Source of the DNA: Synchiropus splendidus
Lineage: Eukaryota > Chordata > Actinopteri > Syngnathiformes > Callionymidae
Assembly (NCBI RefSeq): GCF_027744825.2
Contig: NC_071342.1
Location: 12,171,501 to 12,235,500, forward strand
Reading direction: 5' to 3'
DNA length: 64,000 nucleotides
The notes beneath the pieces were generated by a model. That model worked only from the letters and a program-made list of their open reading frames with translations, was not told the DNA's origin and did no database searches. A program made the position numbers and the translations under genes. This document shows, piece after piece, positions 58,699-64,000 of the stretch. Numbering within the stretch: the stretch's first letter is position 1; each line of letters begins with the position of its first letter.

Positions 58699-58734
<36 letters not shown>
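58482..58734. repeat. Compound TCTA/TCTG tetranucleotide microsatellite
   Basis: About 63 tetranucleotide units: mostly TCTA, with TCTG units at regular places, often in pairs three units apart. A higher-order block of roughly 60 bases recurs. It generates three overlapping YLSI-repeat open frames that are not genes. Confidence 0.95.
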
Positions 58735-60131
58735 CCATCCCAGTTGGGGTTTTGGAACGCAATTTTGTATTGGCCCAAGTATTTAGATGGTTAGTTGGTT
58801 TGCAAAAGTGGGTTTGAGCTACTCGTATTTTGTGTTTGCAATATGAGCAAGACAGCCACTTCTGCCACATCTATATCGGTCTATACACCAGTTACTCCTC
58901 CTCGTCATCACTAGTTGCATTCTTGATTTCTAGATGGAAACAAATAGTTTCATTGAAGCAACAAGCGCATGCAGAATTTTGCTGTGACTTGTTGTTTTAC
59001 TATTGTGTTGTAACACTTTCCAGCGCGGTCCCACTTAAGTTTTATGGGCTGGTTCCACAGAAAGTAAAAGGTTCTGAGAATCCAGAACCCGAACTGTGCT
59101 GGTGGAAAAGGCCTTGCCGTGGTGTGCCGTGACGATGGAATGACTCTCAACAGAGATGGATTGGACAGTGTATCTGGGACAAAGAAAAAGAATACAAACT
59201 TGAAATCCGTGCCACTAAAGTTTTGTCACGACGCAAAGTTTAAAGGCGACTGGAGGAATGTTACTAAAATACTCACGTTTCCTTTGTGGCTGAGCTCTTT
59301 GTGTATCCATAGCCTTAAGAGAAGTCAGTGCACTGGCTGCTCTCATTCTCCGAGCATGTATTATTGTCCCCTCACTCACGAACCATGCAATACGAGATAA
59401 TTAAATTTCTCCACTTCAGGCAATCATTTCCTACGTGGAGTAAGCATTAAATTGTTTTCTTCCTCCGAATCAGAGAAAATGATACTGCTGCTTCACTTCC
59501 AGATGACACTGCTCGCGAAAACGCTTCACCTTCCTACTGTTCCAGGAAGACATGAAAATAATATGGAGGAACAATGAGACAGCGGCCTCAGCCATTATAT
59601 CAAGAAAGAGGAATATTATAGTGTTTCCTCTCTCAAGTACACAGTTCAACACATAATTCCACAACATTATAACCTTTGCTTTCAACTTGGTGGGAGGGTG
59701 CTAAGTGTCTGTCATAGCTGAATGTATTTCGATGAAATTAATGTTGATGTTGGGATAAGGAGCGGGCAATTAAATTGTGGATTTTTCCCCCATGTTACGG
59801 GGGTCTCTGTGAGGGGTGACTTATAGTACATGGCACATAGTACATGTTTCTTGGTCTCTCCTTAATGGTCTCCCTCAAGGGTTGGGAATCCATAGCTTGC
59901 AAACAAGATGTGGCTGTTTTGACAGGTGCAACTGGCTGTGGAGGCGGAGCCATACTGAAGCGATCAACCACTTTGATCAGTTGATTCGCCTGCAAAGCAA
60001 CCGTTGCGATTCAAGTCACTGTAACTGAGTTCATTGTCGACAGTGCTGGGACTAATTCCAATTAATTTAACAGTTTGCTCTCCAGACAACAGGGAACCTC
60101 TGTAAGTGCAGGAGTTCCTGGTCCACTGATC
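58735..60131 (+). other. khdrbs2: khdrbs2 intron 2, no gene seen
   Basis: Intronic sequence with chance frames only, for example 58830-59132 and 59119-59400. Confidence 0.45.
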
Positions 60132-60312
60132 ACACTGATGCACAAGACACGTCGCAGCTAGAATGATAACAACAACAACAAACATGGAGGAATCCCTGAA
60201 CAAAAGCATCTGTTTGCTTTTGTTCATGGATGTTCTTCACGACACAATGGCCAGAGTTTCCACTACTCTGAATGTATGTGAAATTCTTACAATTTCAATA
60301 CATTTTCAAGAC
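60132..60312 (-). repeat. Dispersed repeat, copy B (inverted relative to copy A)
   Basis: This is the reverse-complement counterpart of 27899-28096, with similar block order and small insertions or deletions. The palindrome GAACAAAAGCATCTGTTTGCTTTTGTTC is interrupted here at its centre. Such pairs are most likely members of one MITE-like family. Confidence 0.75.
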
Positions 60313-60319
60313 ATTAAAA

Positions 60320-60960
60320 GCAGTGTTGGGAACGATGTTATATTTTGTAATAACGAGTGCCATAACGTGTTCCTTTGCCAAAATTACCAACGCGTTTATC
60401 ATGACTGTGATTTAAACATGCGCGTTACTCGTTACTTCACATTCACAACTCTTACAAAGTTTAAAAAGCAGTGTCCATAATACGCATTAAAAGCTTCTGA
60501 GGTGGACATGATGCCCACATTAGTCACGTGACGCAGTGCCGCGCATGTGAAAACAATAATGGCTGCAGTCGATGACGGTCCAGGTGTGGGATTCCTATAG
60601 TGGATATATTCTCAGTATTTTTCCTTTTTAGCTGTAAAAGACCAGAGAAATATTGCAGTAGCGTGCAAGCTACGTGGAGGCTCGAAAACACTATGCACGT
60701 CCAAAGCGAGCGATTCCAATCTGGCGTAACATCTTCAGATAGTGCACGCGTCGATCGACCAAGCTGGTGTGAAAAGAGCCCGAAGCAGACACTGCTAAGG
60801 TTCGCTGGTCTGACGCCAAAGGAGAAGCCACTGCAGCCAAACAGCAGGAGCTTGACTTGGGAGCGCCTGTTGCACAGCCTTTATCTCAGAAGTAGTTGAA
60901 CACAGAGTTTTTTTTGGCTCTCTGAGTCAAAAAGGTTCCCGACTCCTGCTCTACCTTATA
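60320..60960 (+). pseudogene. Decayed hAT/ZBED-type transposon with BED-finger remnant
   Basis: It begins near CAGTGTTGGGAACGATGTTA, a hAT-like end. On the plus strand at about 60634-60760 a frame reads VKDQRNIAVACKLRGG, then SKTLCTSKASDSNLA, a stop, and HLQIVHARVD, which is the layout of a BED zinc finger (paired Cys, then H-x4-H) with an in-frame stop and a missing spacer residue. A sequence resembling another hAT end (GCAGGAGTCGGGAACC read inward) lies near 60931-60946. No target duplication was found. Confidence 0.45.
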
Positions 60961-63900
60961 TGGCGGAGTGAGGGAGCGCAGATATTGCGAGTCACATTCT
61001 CTTAATGTTGACAAGAAGAGCTGAATATGCTAGCATTTTACCCCTTATTCTGGCTCCTTTGCTGCTGGGGAGAACCCTGACTACTGCCACCTGCTGTCCC
61101 ACAGAACTCATTTGAATATGTATATGGATAAAAATTGCAGTGATTTTCAGTAAAAATTACAATATGGGTTGAAATGCACCCGGAGCCTCGGCCTGCCATT
61201 TGAGTGCTAAGCCGCATAAACATGGAAAATAGAGCGATGATGTCACAGTTACTCTAATAGTCAAGTGACTGTTGACTGAGCAAACTTGTTGATTGTTTTT
61301 GTCACGCAGAGTTTTGTGAATATGTGGCGTTAAAATTACAAGGCAGTTTTTCTGCACCTGAAACAGAATGGCACAGTCGGTCACGACTGCATGCACAATG
61401 GGAAACCAAATAATGTCCTCTAAATTAAGCGTGCGTTAAGACGTTAGAAGGGCAAATGCGAAGGTAACAAGTTTCTCAGTATAAACTGCAAGGATCAATA
61501 TTTCTGTATTAGAGATGGATCACATCATTTGTTCGACCGTCGTAACAAATCCCCCAATTTGTCATCCACACCGCCTCTCTCAGTGGAACGTTTTAGCTCT
61601 TATTAACTCACTGTTTTGGTTCCTCAGCATCTTTACTTTTTTTTTTTCCCCGGCCAACTCTAATCCCTTCTCATTTCCAGCAGGCGGCTGTTTTCCTCGA
61701 AAAGCCTCTGATGAACCTGCTGTACAGACACAGCCCAGCACAAATCAGCCGACAGAGTGTATCGCTGCTCAACACAGAGGCTGAATTTGCAGCTAAAGAG
61801 CCTGGTATTTATGCCAGGAGCAAGTAATGAGCACGCGAGCAGAAGAAGCCGCCGAGATTCCTGTTTAATGTATGCTTTGGTGTGAAACACTGACAAAGTA
61901 GAATGTGTTTCAGACTGCAAGCTCGCTGAGATTTATTGCTTAGATCTCTGTTTTTTTTTGTTTAGTTGTTCACATTGTTGCATTTAATCATCTCTTTTTT
62001 CTCTGGGATGAAGTCTGGCGCTTCATCATTTACGTATCAGGCAGCTAAGAAATGCTGACAGCTTTGTTCATCTGGCAAAATAATCAAAATACAGAGCAGG
62101 CAAAGTGAAGTGCACTTCTTCTTATTTAAACACTAATCTGCGCCCGCCACATTCTTCCTCATGGTAAAGTCAAAAACCTTCTCCTGTCACAGAAGTTGGT
62201 ATTTGCAGGCTTGTCCCGTGTGGCGTGTAATTGTGATGTAAATGTATCATGACTTCTAACTCTTCACAGTCATATAGGGAAGTGACCCAATTTGGATGGA
62301 AAAATTTAATCATAACACGCATAAAAAGCTGAATATGACCGATTTCTCAGAGCAAACTGGATTATAGAAAGATTAGCATCTAAAATGAAGCCGATGGCCG
62401 CTGAAGTTCCTAAAGGGAAAGATGGGCTGAGCCTTACCGCGGGATGGAAATGAATGATGGAATAGGATTATTGAATAAGTAAAGGAATGTCTTTGGGGTG
62501 GGTCCGCAGGTTTCATTCTCACACACTTCAGAATACCGGGTCACCGCAAGGAAACGTGCCCATTTCCATATGAATTGTGTCATCACTTTAAAAGAGTCTG
62601 AAAATTTTTGAACAACTTTTCACATATTCATAAATAAAAAGACGTGTGAACACGGTGGGTCGGCAAATGTGGCACAGTGCTGGAAAAACAGCATGGCAAT
62701 GGAGAGATTTTTTTTTTTTTTTTTTTGCCAAAGATGTGGGGAGGATTTTCAAGAGATTTTCAATGTTACTGTCCTTGTGTCTGACAGGTTTTATGTCTTT
62801 ATGTCTGTGTGTTGTGTGCCATGATTATATGTGTTCTGACCTGCGCGGCAGCAGGAGTCCTGCATCATGCTCTTGAATTATTCAGCTTCTTTATGTCTTT
62901 TTTATTAGCTAAACCTGTACAATAGGAAGAAAAAACCTTCAGCAAAATAGGTCCACAGATTCTGTCAAATGAATATGTGAAATATAGGCATTTGACAGAG
63001 GAAATTGATTCGCTTATTAACAGGCTAGCGAATAAACTGATTCCTATCAATAACCATTACAGATCATAAAAGAATGTCATAAACCGACATTGAATTGGAA
63101 CTGAAGTGCGCTTCTTTTCTTATCTATGCTATTGTTGAATTAAATTTGTGTTTCTTGTTAAATATTCTTTCTACAATTGGAGCGCAAATCTACACTGCTG
63201 CAAATCAGTGTCGGCCTTTAAGATACACAACACTGCAGAAAACAGGTTTGTTCCTCTCTCACGCAGATGTCTACAAAGACCTGTGGACCAATGCTGAGTC
63301 TAGTTATAAATGCATGATTGATTTACGCTGATTTATAATGTTAATACTTTGCTTCTTTCTAGGGCTTCTGTTTACTTCTGAGCTGAAGCTCAAAGAGGCA
63401 GCCGTCTCCCAGTCTGTTCTTAAGCATTTTAACAGCTACAGTCAGGCATATTCTAGCAATTGTTTGGATTAGCTAGGCAGCATAGTAAAACTGGGTTGGT
63501 CGCGTTGGTTACGTGTGCTGTGCCACTAGAGTATACACTGACCGGTAGTTTTATCGTGGTCAATTATTTGTTTTTCTTCATGTCAGAAGGAAGCGGTGCT
63601 TGGTCACATCCAGGTTGAGAAGGGCAGTTTGGCTGGTGTTATGGCGTCACACCTGGCCGCGCCAGCGCGCTATTGGAATCTCACTCAGTTGTGCATGTCC
63701 CTGCCCGCTATGGCAACTCCAGAGGGACATAACTGACTGACGGATTAATAGAGCCACTCTTATGATCATTAAAACAGAACAATTAAGTGCAAAAATTTGC
63801 ATGCAGGAAACTTTGATCTAAATATTACTCATTTATTTGCAAAGTTCTTTTGGAGTCCTAGACAATTTTTACAACTATGCTTTAAAAAATATATATAATA

Positions 63901-64000
63901 ATTGAGCTATGTTTAAATTTTGTTTTTCACAAGTACAGGAAGGACTAAAAGTTTCCTGTGTACTGTACTTCAGTATTTAATCCATTTTGAATTTGGCCAT
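60961..64000 (+). other. khdrbs2: khdrbs2 intron 2 to window edge
   Basis: No KH-domain exon or other gene was found. Poly-T runs occur near 61639 and 62709-62726. The next khdrbs2 exon, which should encode the KH-domain start, is presumed to lie beyond the window. Confidence 0.45.

Noticed and set aside
58348..58817. Three overlapping open frames rich in YLSI repeats
   Set aside because: They are translations of the TCTA/TCTG microsatellite in all three frames.
41960..64000. khdrbs2 exon 3 (KH-domain start)
   Set aside because: I looked for the FNFVGKLLGPRG-type coding and did not find it; it is presumably beyond the window.
1..64000. CRISPR arrays, operons, ribosomal or transfer RNA genes
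   Set aside because: No spaced direct repeats of CRISPR type, no bacterial gene structure and no convincing cloverleaf or rRNA sequence were seen.

Overview
The window is vertebrate nuclear DNA, most likely from a teleost fish. It carries spliced genes with GT-AG introns, three recognisable vertebrate orthologues with compact fish-style introns, hAT-type DNA transposons with 8-bp target duplications, MITEs, a decayed LINE fragment and many microsatellites. There is no sign of bacterial, plasmid or CRISPR content.

Layout, left to right. 1-1.8 kb is non-coding and holds decayed, possibly retroelement-derived reading frames. At 2.1-3.0 kb on the minus strand is a small two-exon gene that I assembled from a splice junction. 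It encodes 173 aa ending in a Cys/His cluster, and its promoter has three inverted CCAAT boxes, two of them inside a tandem repeat. I cannot assign it to a named family. At 3.6-14.5 kb on the minus strand is a complete phf3 gene: a 5' non-coding exon plus 15 coding exons, 1565 codons. It has a PHD finger, a TFIIS central domain, a SPOC domain and a charged Ser/Arg/His/Asp-rich tail. At 14.8-18.3 kb on the minus strand is a complete asrgl1 gene (isoaspartyl peptidase/L-asparaginase): seven coding exons, 327 aa, catalytic Thr186, with a CRE/ETS promoter. On the plus strand from 21.4 kb are the promoter and first two coding exons of khdrbs2 (SLM1, a STAR-family RNA-binding protein). They are separated by a 20-kb intron, and the gene runs off the right edge.

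The three minus-strand genes are arranged head to tail. asrgl1 and khdrbs2 are divergent, with about 3 kb between them. The 42 kb from 21.8 kb onward is khdrbs2 intron, filled with mobile-element debris: a deleted hAT element that keeps BED-finger and transposase fragments, two hAT-type non-autonomous elements bounded by 8-bp duplications (one exact, one 7/8), a palindromic MITE family in three copies, a perfect 43-bp inverted repeat, a 20-bp perfect palindrome, a ~190-bp repeat pair in opposite orientations, and TA and TCTA/TCTG microsatellites.

The genes do not form a pathway. phf3 acts in the nucleus on transcribing RNA polymerase II, khdrbs2 in pre-mRNA splicing, and asrgl1 in cytosolic peptide repair and asparagine metabolism. 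phf3 and khdrbs2 also lie in the same region in mammals (human 6q11-q12), whereas human ASRGL1 is on chromosome 11, so the asrgl1 placement looks lineage-specific. Exon boundaries were set by hand from splice motifs and reading-phase continuity; no database search was run.
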